From Heloderma charlesbogerti (Eukaryota; Chordata; Lepidosauria; Squamata; Helodermatidae), in assembly GCA_026122225.1 (NCBI GenBank), contig JANEZZ010000983.1, positions 2,232,001-2,296,000 of the forward strand: 64,000 nucleotides of DNA, given 5' to 3'. Each line of letters begins with the position of its first letter. Within the stretch, counting starts at the first letter, position 1. Positions 24,985-35,336 of the stretch are shown piece by piece. Position numbers and translations under genes: made by a program. The notes beneath the pieces are model-generated. The model did no database searches. It was given only the letters and a program-made list of their open reading frames with translations, and was not told where the DNA came from.

Positions 24985-25445
24985 TAGGGATGTCAGAGAA
25001 TTTCACCATGAATCTTGGGGAGGCCAACTGCCAGCGCATTCGGCCCCCCGAAATCGGTGGCGAAGCAGTCTGCCCCCCTCCGCCCCCCCCCGGGACGGGA
25101 CTTACCTTGGGCGAATCTTCCTGGTGGCGGTGGCTCCGGCGGCAGTTCGGCAGCAGTGGCTGCGGCGGCCGGTCTTCCGACCGGCTGCTGCCGCCGCCAT
25201 TTCCAGTAAAAAAAAAAAAAGTGATAGGCTACATAAAGATTTACATAGCCTTTCACGGCTGACTGCAGGGACGCAAACGGCAGCGGCTACAGCTGCCGCC
25301 ATTTGCGGACCCGGATGGCAAGGATTCGGGGGGGAGGGATGGAGCACCTCCCCCCCGGCCAGAATTTCAGGGGGAGGGAGAGAGTGCCTCCCCCCCACCT
25401 CGAATCAAATTTCGTTAAAAGGTAAGTGACTTTCGTACATCCCTA
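24985..25445 (+). mobile_element. Short hAT-like element inserted in a relative
   Basis: Termini are TAGGGATGTCAGAGAATT (A-type) and GACTTTCGTACATCCCTA (S-type). It interrupts the CGCGTACGCAAATGG segment of the surrounding element. The flanking octamers are GCGTACGC (24977-24984) and GCATATGC (25446-25453). They differ only by CpG-type transitions, so this is a decayed 8-bp duplication. Only one hairpin (GTGATAGGCTACATAAA) remains, making it an internally deleted version. Donors face outward at both ends: AAG/GTAAGT on the minus strand at 25105, and AAAG/GTAAGT on the plus strand at 25421. Confidence 0.85.
25106..25200 (-). other. Candidate coding first exon (A-end ORF), 95 nt
   Basis: On the minus strand GGAAATGGCGG, a good initiation context, opens a frame beginning M-A-A-A-A-A-G-R-K-T-G-R-R. 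It stays open to AAG followed by GTAAGT at 25105. If spliced there the exon ends in phase 2. Without splicing, a stop follows within a codon. The alanine/arginine bias partly reflects GC-rich palindromic DNA, so a true protein is unproven. Confidence 0.35.
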
Positions 25446-25838
25446 GCATATGCAAATGGCGGAAGCTACGGCCGCCGCCGTTTGTGTTCCTTATTTTGAG
25501 CCATCTTAGTCTACGTAAATATTTATGTAGACTAAGATGGCGAAAATAAGGGGAACACAAATAGCGTAGTGGACGCTATTTGCGTTCCCCCCTATTTTCA
25601 CCGTCTTAGTCTACGTAAATATTTACGTAGACTAAGACGGCCCAAAATAAGGAACGCAAATGGCGGTGGCCGTAGCTGCCACCATTTGCGTACGTGCGTG
25701 TGTGTTTTTTAAAGTCAGACGTGATAGGCTACGTAAAGATTTACGTAGCCTATCACGTCGTTGTTGTTTTTTAAAAAAAAACCTAGCCATCTTTATGTAG
25801 CCTATCACATCTTCTTCTTTTTTTTCTCAACACTGGAA

Positions 25839-25940
25839 ATGGCGGCGGTGGCAGCCGGTCAGAAGACCAGCTGCCGCCGCCAGAGCCGCCAGAGCCGCCA
25901 GAGCCGCCAGAGCCGCCGCCGCCCGGAAGATCCGCCCCAG
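25839..25940 (+). other. Candidate coding first exon (A-end ORF), 102 nt, with 9-bp expansion
   Basis: GGAAATGGCGG opens a frame starting M-A-A-V-A-A-G-Q-K-T that runs to CCCCAG followed by GTAAGT at 25941 (phase 0). A 9-bp unit, AGAGCCGCC, occurs four times at about 25880-25915. It encodes a Q-S-R repeat and does not disturb the frame. Upstream, a T-rich run ends in TCTCAACAC. Confidence 0.35.
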
Positions 25941-26203
25941 GTAAGTCTCATCCCGTGGGGGATCCGTAGGGGGGGCGGGGGGCAGGCTGTTCCGCCACGG
26001 AGTTCGGGGGGCTGAATGCACGGGCATTCGGCCTCACCGAGATACGAGGCGGAATTCTCTGCTGTCCCTAGACACATAAACATCTATTTCACAGCCTTCC
26101 ATTTCACATTCTAGTTCATTTTGAATTGTCCCATATTATATCGCAATTGGTTTTTCTGGTATATCTTGAACCAAAAAGACAAGCATGCTCTTTTCTTTGG
26201 GGG

Positions 26204-26652
26204 GAACAATCCTATGGCCACTAGACACTGTCTAGACAGCCATAGGATTTTTTGGTTTCTGGAAACCAAAGTTGGACGCAGGGGTCCAACCTTGGTTCCC
26301 AGAAACAGTGCTCCCAATCTACTCATAGCTGGCGTGGTTCTCTCAGCGCTGGCTCTATCTCCACACTTGGAAACAGAGCGCGTAGATGGGGAAGACGAGC
26401 AGTCCCAGGGGCGGGGAGGGGAGGAGACTATGGAAGCTGCATTATACAACTTCCTATGCACCATATGGATTCCCCCCCTCCTGCTCTGAAGCTCCTTGGC
26501 TAGACAGGCAATGTTGCCTGTCTGTCCAAAAATACATGGTGGCTGGAACAGAAAGGCGAGGATCTCCTCAGTGTTCCAGCCACCCTGCATTGGATAGTCG
26601 TCAGCCTCCAAGTTTGGAGGTTGATGCCTATCTCCATAGGATTGCACCCTAA
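26204..26652. mobile_element. MITE with CAATCCTATGGCC / CCATAGGATTG ends
   Basis: The left end is GGGGGAACAATCCTATGGCC and the right end is CTCCATAGGATTGCACCCTA. Copies lie at 28818-29022 (shorter), 38823-39290 (inverted) and 51839-52822 (split by an LTR). Shared internal phrases include ACTGTCTAGACAGCCATAGG and ATTGGATAGTCG...CCTCCAA. It is non-autonomous and no duplication was verified. Confidence 0.6.
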
Positions 26653-26796
26653 ATCATATAGCCAGACACAGGCTTCCATTAAGTGAATTCATTCATTTTT
26701 GGTTTTCTAAACACAAAATGCCAGTTCACGGCTTCCTTTCCATCTCTCTCCCATTCCTTCAATTTAACTGCCCATCAGGACAGCAAATGTAACTAA

Positions 26797-27015
26797 GGCT
26801 CCAATCATATACACACATGTTTGGGAGTCAGTCCAATTGAAATAAAGAGGATTTACTTCTGAGGAGACATGGAGAGGATTGAACTGCGTGTGTGCTGCAG
26901 CTATTCAATATTAAATGCATTAAATCCACTATGATATTAAGGTTGAAATCCTAAGCGCACAACTGGTAGTAAGTCCCATTGAATAAAGTCAGATGTGATT
27001 CTGAGAAAACATACT
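26797..27015. mobile_element. Two adjacent old short hairpin MITE copies
   Basis: Two degraded copies of the family at 2545-2640: CCAATCATATACACACATG...GGATTTACTTCTGAGGAGACATG at 26797-26887, and GAAATCCTAAGCGCACA...AGTAAGTCCCATTGAAT at 26942-27015. Confidence 0.45.
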
Positions 27016-27029
27016 TTAAGATCCAAAAA

Positions 27030-27465
27030 TCCATGCTCAAGCAATACCTTTACTAGGACCAACCAAAAATGCACCAAGTTGTGAGCAAGATTTCAAGATC
27101 TCCAGTTTCTTCCTTGGGCTAAATGGTTTTTTTTCCCCTTATGGACCAACATGGCTTACTTTGTTTTATGTTCCCTTTAAAATGTGTTGTATCCTGCCCG
27201 TCAATCAGTTCCATTGTCCAAAAGTTTGTCCTAAAGAGGAGCTGGTAAAATGAAGGAGGGGTTAAGGTGAGCTGAAGAGATGGAAGGAGGAAGGAAAGAG
27301 AGAGTAGGGAGTGGTTTCTTAATAACGTTCTCAGTTGAAACTACACCTGATACCTTATATTTATAAAGGAAGCAAGAGACAATTTTTTAAAAAAGAAATT
27401 GCTGTAGTCAGTTTACTAACACACCCTCTTTCAGAAGTCATTGGAGGGCAGGCTGTTGATGGCTG
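27030..27465. other. Non-coding stretch, nothing recognised
   Basis: Unique AT-rich DNA between repeat clusters. Confidence 0.4.
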
Positions 27466-27469
27466 ACTA

Positions 27470-27578
27470 AAGGCACAATCCTTGGCATGTTTAGACAGAA
27501 AAAAAGGCCTATACCTCCCAGCATGCTGGGAGTTGTAGGCTTTTTTTTCTGTCTAAACATGCCAAGGATTGTGTCCTA
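27470..27578. mobile_element. Hairpin MITE with ZNF143-like motif
   Basis: A near-perfect inverted repeat: AGGCACAATCCTTGGCATG with TTTAGACAGAAAAAA on the left is complementary to the right arm. The centre is CTCCCAGCATGCTGGGAG, a palindrome with the halves of the ZNF143/THAP11 (Staf) site ACTACAACTCCCAGCATGC. Sister copies: 36609-36706, 43679-43790 and 51697-51836. Confidence 0.7.
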
Positions 27579-27579
27579 A

Positions 27580-28215
27580 ATAAATACAGCAAACAGCAGT
27601 GATCCTTAATGTGTGAACAGGGGTGTTAACAAGTACACTAGAGGGTCTCCAATTACAGCTGTGAAATATTGGAGAGTATATGGCACATACTGAATGTTCA
27701 GCAACTAATTTATTTCTTTCCCAAGTTGGTCAGACTCAAAGCCTAATTGTGTTATGTGTAGCTAATGAGGAAGAAAAACATCCAGGGGACCCAGAGGTAG
27801 CAAATGAGTAATAAATGAGGTTTACGCTAACATGGAAATGAACCTTATATTAACCTATCTATTGAACAGTTTAAAATATGCTCAGATTGGGGGCGGGGGT
27901 TGCCACAATTTACTGACTGGCTTTAATATCCAAGAGCACTGTATGTGACCCTCACATTTGCTTTGGCTATGAAGAGAAGATACCCATAGATCCATTTGAT
28001 GAGACCAATCACACTGCTATGACCTCCTGTGATGCATCGGTTGACAATGATGAAAATCAGCTCCATTTCCAGTGTAATAGATGGGGACTGCAGTTCTGAA
28101 GACTCATGACAGATTTGACCTACAGTACAGAGCACCTGAGCATTTTGTGAGTGTTATTCTGTCAAGGACTCACCAGCACTAAGCATATTAACCATCCACG
28201 GAGAACCAAATATCA
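27580..28215. other. Non-coding stretch, nothing recognised
   Basis: Unique sequence. The minus-strand open frame near 27923-28135 is unsupported. Confidence 0.4.
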
Positions 28216-28220
28216 GAAGA

Positions 28221-28315
28221 TAGTAGAAGATTCATATTCCATGAATATGACCTTCCATGAATATGACCTTGTAGGCCCCTTCCAACCTTACTATTCTATG
28301 ATTCTATGATTCCAG
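28221..28315 (+). mobile_element. CR1 LINE 3' end
   Basis: The stretch ends CCTTGTAGGCCCCTTCCAACC, then TATTCTATGATTCTATGATTCC. The ATTCTATG octamer repeat is the hallmark 3' terminus of CR1 LINEs. A second CR1 end lies at 44500-44625. It is severely 5' truncated. Confidence 0.8.
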
Positions 28316-28552
28316 ATGGTTTGAAAGAGAACCTTCCATTAAGGAAGATGGGGGTGATTAAGCAAGGTGTTTTCCTTGACTACGGCTGCAAAACCTTCCC
28401 AGTTATTTTCACATATATTTCCACATTGTTGAAAAGTAACATTGTGTAATCAGGACATTTATCAGCAAAAATGGTTCTGTAACTTTCAAAAGGGTACAAT
28501 TTTGCAGTTTGTTAGTTCAGATTAGTGTACATTGTTCCCAGTCATATAAGGT

Positions 28553-28667
28553 GGCCTTCCCTAACCTGGTGCTCCCCAGATAAACTGGACTACAGTTCCT
28601 ATCATCCCCAGCCACCATCGAAGTTGTAGTCCAAAACGTCTGGTGAGTACTGGGTTAGGGAAGGCTG
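28553..28667. mobile_element. hAT-Charlie-like palindromic MITE
   Basis: CCTTCCCTAACCTGGTGC and its complement GGTTAGGGAAGG bound the element. Inside are inverted ACTACAGTTCC and AGTTGTAGTCCAAAAC arms. Sister copies lie at 30489-30624, 34902-35030, 45733-45864 and 58177-58305. Confidence 0.65.
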
Positions 28668-28817
28668 ATATAGAGGCACAGAACTATCCAGCCCTAACAA
28701 CAACGACAACCAGAAATACATATTCACCTACATATACATTTGTCATCTTGTATGTATGTATAAATAAATAAAAGACAGTTCCTGTTCCTGAGTGGTGAAG
28801 AAGGAGACAAGTGGTGG

Positions 28818-29022
28818 AGGGAGCAATCCTATGGCCACTAGGCAGCCAATGTGTCGTACACCAGCCTCCTCCCCCGCTCTGTCCTTCTGCGGCTAGACAG
28901 AAAATTCAGGGCAGAAGCGCAGAGAGAATGATCCCTTCTGTGCTTCTCCTGCCCTGCAGTGGATAGGCGGTCACCTCCGAGTTCGGAGGCAGCCGTATAT
29001 CTGGATAGAATTGCACCCTTAA
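28818..29022. mobile_element. MITE copy (GAGCAATCCTATGGCC type), internally deleted
   Basis: It starts GGGAGCAATCCTATGGCCAC and ends GATAGAATTGCACCCTTA. It belongs to the family at 26204-26652. Flanking duplication is unclear. Confidence 0.55.
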
Positions 29023-29266
29023 TTTTTTTTAATTCCCCAGCTAAGTGATAACCAGCTTGCTATGCTCCATCTATTCCCTCATTCAAAGCCCTAACTAACT
29101 TGCTAGTGTATTTCATAGCTTGTGGGTCTTGACTGCCTTGCTAAAGAACAAGGTGCTAGCTATTACTCTACCAACCAGGATTTATTGTGTGACGTCTTCC
29201 CACAACATCGCAGTGTTTGTTCATTATATACAGATAGACCATAGGAGCACTTATCCACACCAATGA

Positions 29267-30166
29267 ATATGGGAATTTTGCTCCCAGGAACCCAGGTCTT
29301 CGAATGCGTTGGTGGGGAAATTCTCCGCCGGCCCCCTGCCCCCCCCCGGGATGGGACTTACCATGGCCGAATGTCCCTCTCGGCGGCGGGTCCCGGCGGC
29401 AGTTCGGCGGCAGTTCGTCGGGGGCGGGGGCGGCGGCCGGTCTCCCAACCGGCTGCCACCGCCGCCATTGCAAAAAAAAAAAAGTAAAGTAAAAAAAACC
29501 CCACACACCCGTGATAGGCTACGTAATGATTTACGTTGCCTATCATGGCTAGATTTCCAAAGTCAGCCATGATAGGCTACGTAAATCATCACGTAGCCTA
29601 TCACGGGTGACGTTGAAAAAAAATAAATAAAAACGTGTACGCAAATGGCAGCGGCCCATGGGCGCCGCCATTTGCGTTCCTTATTTTGGCACATCTAGTC
29701 TACGTAAAGATTTATGTAGACTACGGCGAAAATAAGGGAACTCTATTTGCGTTGCCCTTATTTTCACCGTAGTCTACGTAAATCTTTACGTAGACTAGAC
29801 GTGTCAAAATAAGGAACGCAAATGGCAGTCCCCATGGGAGCCGCCATTTGCGTACGCACTTTTTTTTTTTTTCAAAGTCACCCGTGATAGGCTACGTGAC
29901 GATTTACATAGCCTATCACAGCTGACTTTGGAAATCTAGCCGTGATAGGCTACGTAAATCGTTACGTAGCCTATCACAGGTGTGTGTGTGTGTTTTACTT
30001 TTTTTTTCGCAGCCGGTTTGACGGGGCGCTCCTACCCAGCCTGAATTTCACCGGCGAGGGATGGGGCACCTCCCCCCCGCCTGAACTTTGGGGGGAGAAC
30101 CGAAGCGCCTCACCCCCACCGTGAAGCAAGCTTCGAGAACAGGTAAGGGACTTTCGTCCATCCCTA
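29267..30166 (+). mobile_element. hAT-like palindromic element, left end decayed
   Basis: The right end GGACTTTCGTCCATCCCTA is canonical. The left end is so changed that its start (about 29267) is an estimate. The array is well preserved: paired GTGATAGGCTACGTAA hairpins, GCAAATGGC... and GCCGCCATTTGC palindromes around CCCATGGG, TAGTCTACGTAAA hairpins, and a centre of AACTCTATTTGCG. The outward donors are CATG/GTAAGT (minus, 29361) and CAG/GTAAGG (plus, about 30141). Confidence 0.7.
29362..29467 (-). other. Candidate coding first exon (A-end ORF), 106 nt
   Basis: The minus strand from ATGGCGGC reads M-A-A-V-A-A-G-W-E-T-G-R-R. It stays open to CATG followed by GTAAGT at 29361 (phase 1). Arg-Lys is replaced by Trp-Glu relative to other copies, yet the frame is intact. 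Confidence 0.3.
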
Positions 30167-30488
30167 GCTGTGGCTACCCAAGGGCTCAGTGGCCACAGGG
30201 TGCTCGTGGGGCACCTGTAGACCACACAGCAGCTCATCCTGGGTGCCAAACAGGGGCGGCCAGCCAGTGGGGTTTCGGCAAACACCCAGTGGCATGGACA
30301 GAGGAGACTCCATCCATCCCTACATAGACATGCACACACACTGAAGGGCCATATGATATGTGTACCAAAATCAGCTTTCCTGGTGGAAATTATCTACCAA
30401 CTTTAACTTTGAGTAAATCTGTTTCTGCACCCGTTCATGGACTATTCTTGCAATATGGCTAAAACTAACCAGTCATGGGTTTTCTTAG

Positions 30489-30624
30489 GGCAGAGACAGA
30501 CAACATGGCCCTCCAAATGCTTAGGAATATAGTTCCCATCAGCCTCACCAGCATAGCAATGGTGAGGGATGATGGGAGTTGTAGGCCAAAATATCTGGAG
30601 GGCCACACGTTGTCCATCCCTGCC
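30489..30624. mobile_element. hAT-Charlie-like palindromic MITE
   Basis: It starts GGCAGAGACAGACAACATGG and ends CCACACGTTGTCCATCCCTGCC. The middle has GATGGGAGTTGTAGGCCAAAA. It is a variant of the family at 28553-28667. Confidence 0.6.
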
Positions 30625-30639
30625 TTAGGAAGACTCTTC

Positions 30640-30828
30640 TAACACAGTAATGTGACTAAAATGGTTGTGCCCAGGAGCACCAAATCTTATCACTTGACAA
30701 GAAGATAGCTAGAGACAAGCCACCACAGAACATTCTTGGGCTTGAGTGTAAATCAGTTCCCTGTGTCACACCTACACCTACTCAAGCCAACTTCCGGAAA
30801 AAAAACTTAACATGGGACACTATTTGCT

Positions 30829-30859
<31 letters not shown>

Positions 30860-31760
30860 CTCTTTCTTTCTTCATTTTAGTAGTTAAGAAAGGATATTGA
30901 AGCATCATGCATTTTCTTTTCCATCATCAAAACAATATTTTAATTAGCTTTTCTGACAGCTCTTCTAGCTGTTCCTCTTCTTTCTTTCTTTCTTTCTTTC
31001 TTCCTTTTCGTTAAAGGCACCATCCTTAAAAGCACACAAGATTTCATGTTTGGTTTTGTTCATTACCGTTTTACATCTTGCTCAAAGTTGCCAAGTGTTT
31101 GTACTTTATCTTGGGAATGTTGTCTGAAAAAGATTACACTGTAATAGGACTATCATTTTCTACTTATTGTTGGTACAAGCAGTCTTTAAGTTTATGCATC
31201 ATATATTCTTAAATCAGTCCAAACAGAGCCATCACTCTCTAGCTTCAAGTTTTCTTTCCAATAAACACACATTCTTGCTTTCCTAAAAAGAAATAAACAG
31301 TTTTCCCACCTGCAATGAATTATGGAGGCAAGGAACAGCTTGATGTTTATTGTAAATGTTATTGTGTAATATTCTGTTGCAGAAGAGCTACTTACTTAGT
31401 AATGGGAGCCATAATTCACTGCTTGCAACTGCAGAATGAAAAAGAAAGCTTCTAGGAGGAAAACGTCTTAGAAGGTCAGTGTGGTCTTCTTTATTTGCAT
31501 ATAATTGATGCTGCTTTTTTTTTACTGATCCCCATTAGTGCATCCAGCCTTTGGTGTCAGAAGGATCCAACTGCTTTGTTTCAGGATTTCTCAGAATCAC
31601 AAAAATTGGAAGAGGCAGATCCGGTCCAACACTAGGGGCAAACTTGCCAACTGCCTGGGGAACTGAAATTGCAGAGGCAAGATGCAGCTATGTAAATGTC
31701 TCAGAGAAACAGAGAGAGGGGAGGAGACTGATTGTACTTTGTCCGCTTTTTGAAATCTGC
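30640..31760. other. Non-coding stretch with TTTC microsatellites
   Basis: No gene is recognised. Pyrimidine repeats (TTTC)n occupy about 30829-30875 and 30980-31003. Confidence 0.5.
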
Positions 31761-31769
31761 ACCTGTAGG

Positions 31770-31972
31770 CAGTGGAGGCTGGTGGCTCTGATTTTGGTGG
31801 GGCTATGGGTCCATTCTGAGTGCCAGTCAGAACCAGCTATCCAAGGTGCTGAACCATATCCCCAAAATACATTCAGCACTTTCGATAGCTCCATTAGAGT
31901 TCTGGCTGGTTCTGACTGAAACCCAGAATAGATTTAGCACCCCACTGAAATGGAAGCTACCACCCTCCACTG
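31770..31972. mobile_element. Short hAT-like element with CAGTGGAGG ends
   Basis: Inverted ends are CAGTGGAGGCTGGTGG and CTACCACCCTCCACTG. The flanking octamers CCTGTAGG (31762-31769) and CCTGTGGG (31973-31980) match at 7 of 8 positions. A central imperfect hairpin has GTCAGAACCAG and its complement. It is non-autonomous. Confidence 0.75.
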
Positions 31973-32129
31973 CCTGTGGGTGAAATGTGTATTAACGATA
32001 GTGATGATTCCAAGGAATAGAGGTAGTGTTTAGTCCAGATTAATTAATGTGGAACATCATCATGTGATCATTAAATTACTACAATGAAAGCCAACAATTA
32101 TGACATCCTCACCAATCCTAGATAACATA

Positions 32130-32222
32130 TGCCACAATCCTATACCCACATACCTGGGAGTAAGCCTCATTGATCTCAATGGGATTTACTTCTTAGTAGA
32201 CCTGCATAGGATTGCATGGTTA
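32130..32222. mobile_element. Short hairpin MITE copy (CAATCCTATACCCACATACC type)
   Basis: The left arm CAATCCTATACCCACATACC is followed by GGGAGTAAGCCTCATTGA. The right arm is TCAATGGGATTTACTTC followed by GCATAGGATTG. It is the best-preserved copy of this family in the window. Confidence 0.65.
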
Positions 32223-32224
32223 AT

Positions 32225-32830
32225 GTGGTGTTCATATATTGAACAGCATAGGATTTCACAGCAGCCAGTGCCCTCATGATGCAATCATGCCAGCACAGCA
32301 GCAACCATAAGCTACGAGAAGTCTATGACTGTGAAGTCTTTGGCTGTCTTCTGTCCTCAATGCCCTTCCTTCCATAAAGTTTCAGAGTAACATCCCTCCT
32401 TCAGGAGAGATGGAATCCATAGGGGCTTGCAGGTAGGATGCCCATGTGTCCTACTTTACAGAACACGGTCCTCTGTTTAAAGGACAGACAGAGGACAGTC
32501 CTGTACTTGAAGAGTTGTCCAGTCCAAATCTGGTTTAAAGATAAGGAACCATACGGAGGGAGAGTATCAGGGGCCTTGACGTCACCCATCAACAGCTAGC
32601 ACCTGGGCAGCAGACTGGCCAGGTACACAAGTCACCTGGTCACAGCCTTCCCCACTCTGGTGAGATTTATTTCTGTTTCAACTATAGTAATTATTTCTAG
32701 ATTTGCATCAATATGTATCTATATCTATACATGCAAATCCTATGCAAGTTGGCATCTTATTTTGCCTCCTTTGGAGGTGATGCATTTCCTCTTATGTGGT
32801 GATCCATCCCCTCTTTTTTCTTGATGTGTA
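32225..32830. other. Non-coding stretch, nothing recognised
   Basis: Unique sequence without credible exons. Confidence 0.4.
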
Positions 32831-32831
32831 A

Positions 32832-33216
32832 GCGGCCATGCACTTTTTTTTCCCCAAAGTCAGCCATGATAGGCTACGTAAACATTTACGTAGCCTATCA
32901 CGGTGTTTTTTAAAAATCTAGCTGTGATAGGCTATGTAAATCTTTACGTAGCCTATCACGTTTGCTTGTTTTGTTTTGTTTCTTTACTTGGAAATGGCAG
33001 CGGCGGCAGCCAGTCGGAAGACTGGCCGCTGCCGCTGCTGCCGCTGAACCGCCGCCTAACCGCCACCAGCGCCGGCGCCGCCAGGGACATTTGACCAAGG
33101 TAAGTCCTGTCCCGGGGGGGCGGGGGGACAGACCGTTTCTTCACCATTTTCAGGGGGCTGAATGCACTGGCATTCAGCCTCCCCGAGATTCGTGGAGAAA
33201 TTCTCTGACATCCCTA
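32832..33216 (-). mobile_element. hAT-like palindromic element, half copy
   Basis: Only the A-type half remains: two GATAGGCTACGTAAA-type hairpins, the ORF block, then the end GAAATTCTCTGACATCCCTA. The S-type half is missing. The left limit follows the loss of similarity and is approximate. The donor CAAG/GTAAGT lies at 33099/33100. Confidence 0.65.
32994..33099 (+). pseudogene. Broken A-end ORF
   Basis: GGAAATGGCAG opens M-A-A-A-A-A-S-R-K-T-G-R, but a TGA at codon 18 closes it before the CAAG/GTAAGT donor. The upstream T-rich tract ends TTTACTTG. It is one of two damaged versions; the other is in 60989-61920. Confidence 0.35.
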
Positions 33217-33219
33217 GCA

Positions 33220-34265
33220 GTGGTGAGGTGCCCAGTGAGGACATACTCCTCAGTTGCTTCTGCATGGACAATAACAAATGAAGCCACTAACCATTCTGGA
33301 GTGATCCCAGGACTTTAAAATATGGTGACCCTGGATCCATTTAAAAACATCAGCCATCTCTTTCTGTCACTGTTTTCCAGTGGGAAGATTTTCTGTAAGA
33401 TTTTGTACATCACAAATGTATCTGTGACATATAAAAGTGGGGAAAATATGGATATAATTTTAATGGTAGAATATAAAGAAAAGTTAGAAGCAGTTCAAAA
33501 CAGGGTGGCATGTATAGAAATCCATTAATTCCCTATTCTCTTTCACAGTGGCCCCTGTCACTCTGAAAAATCCCCAGTGTGCTGGCAATAAAAAGGGCAC
33601 GAAAGGTTATTGTCTGTAAATTGTGCAGTTCAGGCAGTGGTTTCACCTATTTTTACTTTAAAAGAAAGTAGAGTCACCCCTCCCCCACCCCAATTTTATA
33701 TCAAGGTGGCAAATAACCCAAATGATGTGCAAAGGCCAAAACTAACTATACGTGGGGCAGCATGAACAATTCTATGCCTGCCATTATCTACAATCCTGCA
33801 GGAGCATTACTAACTTGATGAGACTACCTACAAATTGCTAGAAGGATGCTCCATGTTGGGCTTAACTAAACTACAACTTTATTTGAGCATAAAAATTTTG
33901 GAGTATAGATTGAAAGTGAGGCCTCCACAGTTCTCTGTATCACCACTGAGGCTTCCATAGGCGGGGAGGTCTCCTGTCCTCAGTATTTCATGCAAGCTAA
34001 TTTGACTTCTGTGGCCAGGTTCCAAAGAGCTACTTTACTTGTGTTCAGGGGTCTGGGTGAACTCAGTGAGATATTTCACTCCCTACCTCCTTCTAACAGC
34101 AGATCCTGCCCCTGCATGCACACCATATCACTCTCTGCTTTCGGAAGTCCCCTCAAGTTAAAAAAAAAAAAAATGGTTTGCCATGTGAAAGGGAAGGCTA
34201 TTTCCTATGCTTTTCCTCAAATTTATACTTTATCACTTGCTGCTCATTACACTTGGAAGTCTCTT
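33220..34265. other. Non-coding stretch, nothing recognised
   Basis: Unique AT-rich sequence. The open frames are unsupported. Confidence 0.4.
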
Positions 34266-34267
34266 TC

Positions 34268-34712
34268 ACATTTTATTATGTATGTATGTATGTATGTATT
34301 TTACCATATTTATATACCACTCCACATCAGAAGATTTTGGAGCACTGAACAACAAAGATAAAAGAGTAAAACACCAGGTTAAATAGTTAAAACATTTTTT
34401 TAAAAGACAGATTCCAATACAAACCGCAGCTGGTCATGCAAGGAAGGCTTCTCAAAATAACAATGTTTTCAGGAGGAGCTGGAAAGAACATACTATTTGT
34501 GCTTGCCTGACCTCAAAAGGCAGGGAATTCCACAGGGAAGGGCCCACCACACTGAAGGCTCTTTTCCTGGTGGACTTCAACCGGGCCATGGGTCCATGTG
34601 GAACCACCAGGAACATGCCCTCTGATGACCTCAGTGACCAGGTAGGTTGGTAAAGAAGGAAGCACTCTCTCAGGTATCCTGGTCCCAAGTTGTTTAGGGC
34701 TTTGTACTATTC
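34268..34712 (-). mobile_element. LINE 3'-region fragment (L2/CR1-like), antisense
   Basis: It has a (TATG)n tract and ATATTTATATACCACTCCAC at the tail side, then GGGAATTCCACAGGGAAGGG, GGCTCTTTTCC and ATGCCCTCTGATGACCTCAG. The order parallels 57700-58060 read in the same direction. It is non-coding and 5' truncated. Confidence 0.55.
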
Positions 34713-34901
34713 ACTTTATTACCTCTCTCTCCAGAAAGCTTCTGAAGACTCACATTTCTTTCTTGCACATTTTCCTTCCGCTGTTCTCATTTTTAAATAG
34801 CTTGATGACCAGTTCCTGACCTTTGCTGTTCTGAGCACCTACATGTGACTGTTTTATGCATGAACTAGATATAGTTTAGCATTGCATAGCTCATTAACCC
34901 A

Positions 34902-35030
34902 GGCTTTTCCAAACTGGTGCCTTCCAGATGTTTTGGGCTTCAAGTCCCATCAGCCGAAGCCAGCATGGCCCATGGTCAGGAAAGCTGGGAGTTGTGGTCC
35001 AAAACATATGGAGGGCACCAGGGAAGGCTG
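34902..35030. mobile_element. hAT-Charlie-like palindromic MITE
   Basis: Left GGCTTTTCCAAACTGGTGCC and right GGGCACCAGGGAAGGCTG arms, with TTTTGGGCTTCAAGTCCCAT and GGGAGTTGTGGTCCAAAAC inside. Confidence 0.6.
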
Positions 35031-35157
35031 TTCTAACCAATAGCTGGTGTTGGAGGGAGCCAGATTAGGACTATGGCATGGGCAGAGGGGGATTTTCATC
35101 TTTTCTCCCTGCTGCACTCCCAGTCTGGATCAGTCGTTTCAGGTCTGCTATTTGCAT

Positions 35158-35194
35158 GGGGGGGGGGGGGGAGAGAGAGAGAGAGAGAGAGAGA
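35158..35194. repeat. G run followed by (GA)n microsatellite
   Basis: About 14 G followed by about 12 GA dinucleotides. Confidence 0.9.
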
Positions 35195-35336
35195 AGCTTC
35201 CATTACCTCTAATGGAAGCTCTTTTTTCAGTGCAAAACAGCAGGCTCAGGGTGTGTGAGATCTGGATTGGGAATAGAATGGGAGGCAAAGCGTTAATTCC
35301 CCATCATCACCCCCATGCCATGGTCCCTATCTGGCA

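Larger units (their letters stand above)
24689..26070 (-). mobile_element. hAT-like palindromic element, interrupted by a second element
   Basis: It begins TAGGGATGTACGAAATTG (S-type end) and ends GGAATTCTCTGCTGTCCCTA (A-type end). The stretch 24985-25445 is a later insertion into its CGCGTACGCAAATGG segment. The remainder (about 0.9 kb) has the usual order: GC-rich block, YY1-like palindromes, GTGATAGGCTACGTAAA hairpins and TAGTCTACGTAAATATTTAC hairpins. Outward donors are CCAG/GTAAGG (minus, near 24712) and CCCAG/GTAAGT (plus, 25941). Flanks GACACATT and GACACATA agree at 7 of 8 positions if two extra bases are allowed at the left. Confidence 0.75.

Noticed and set aside
25500..25650. Hairpin followed by T runs as intrinsic terminators
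   Set aside because: The T/A runs are parts of transposon hairpins in eukaryotic DNA; rho-independent termination does not apply.
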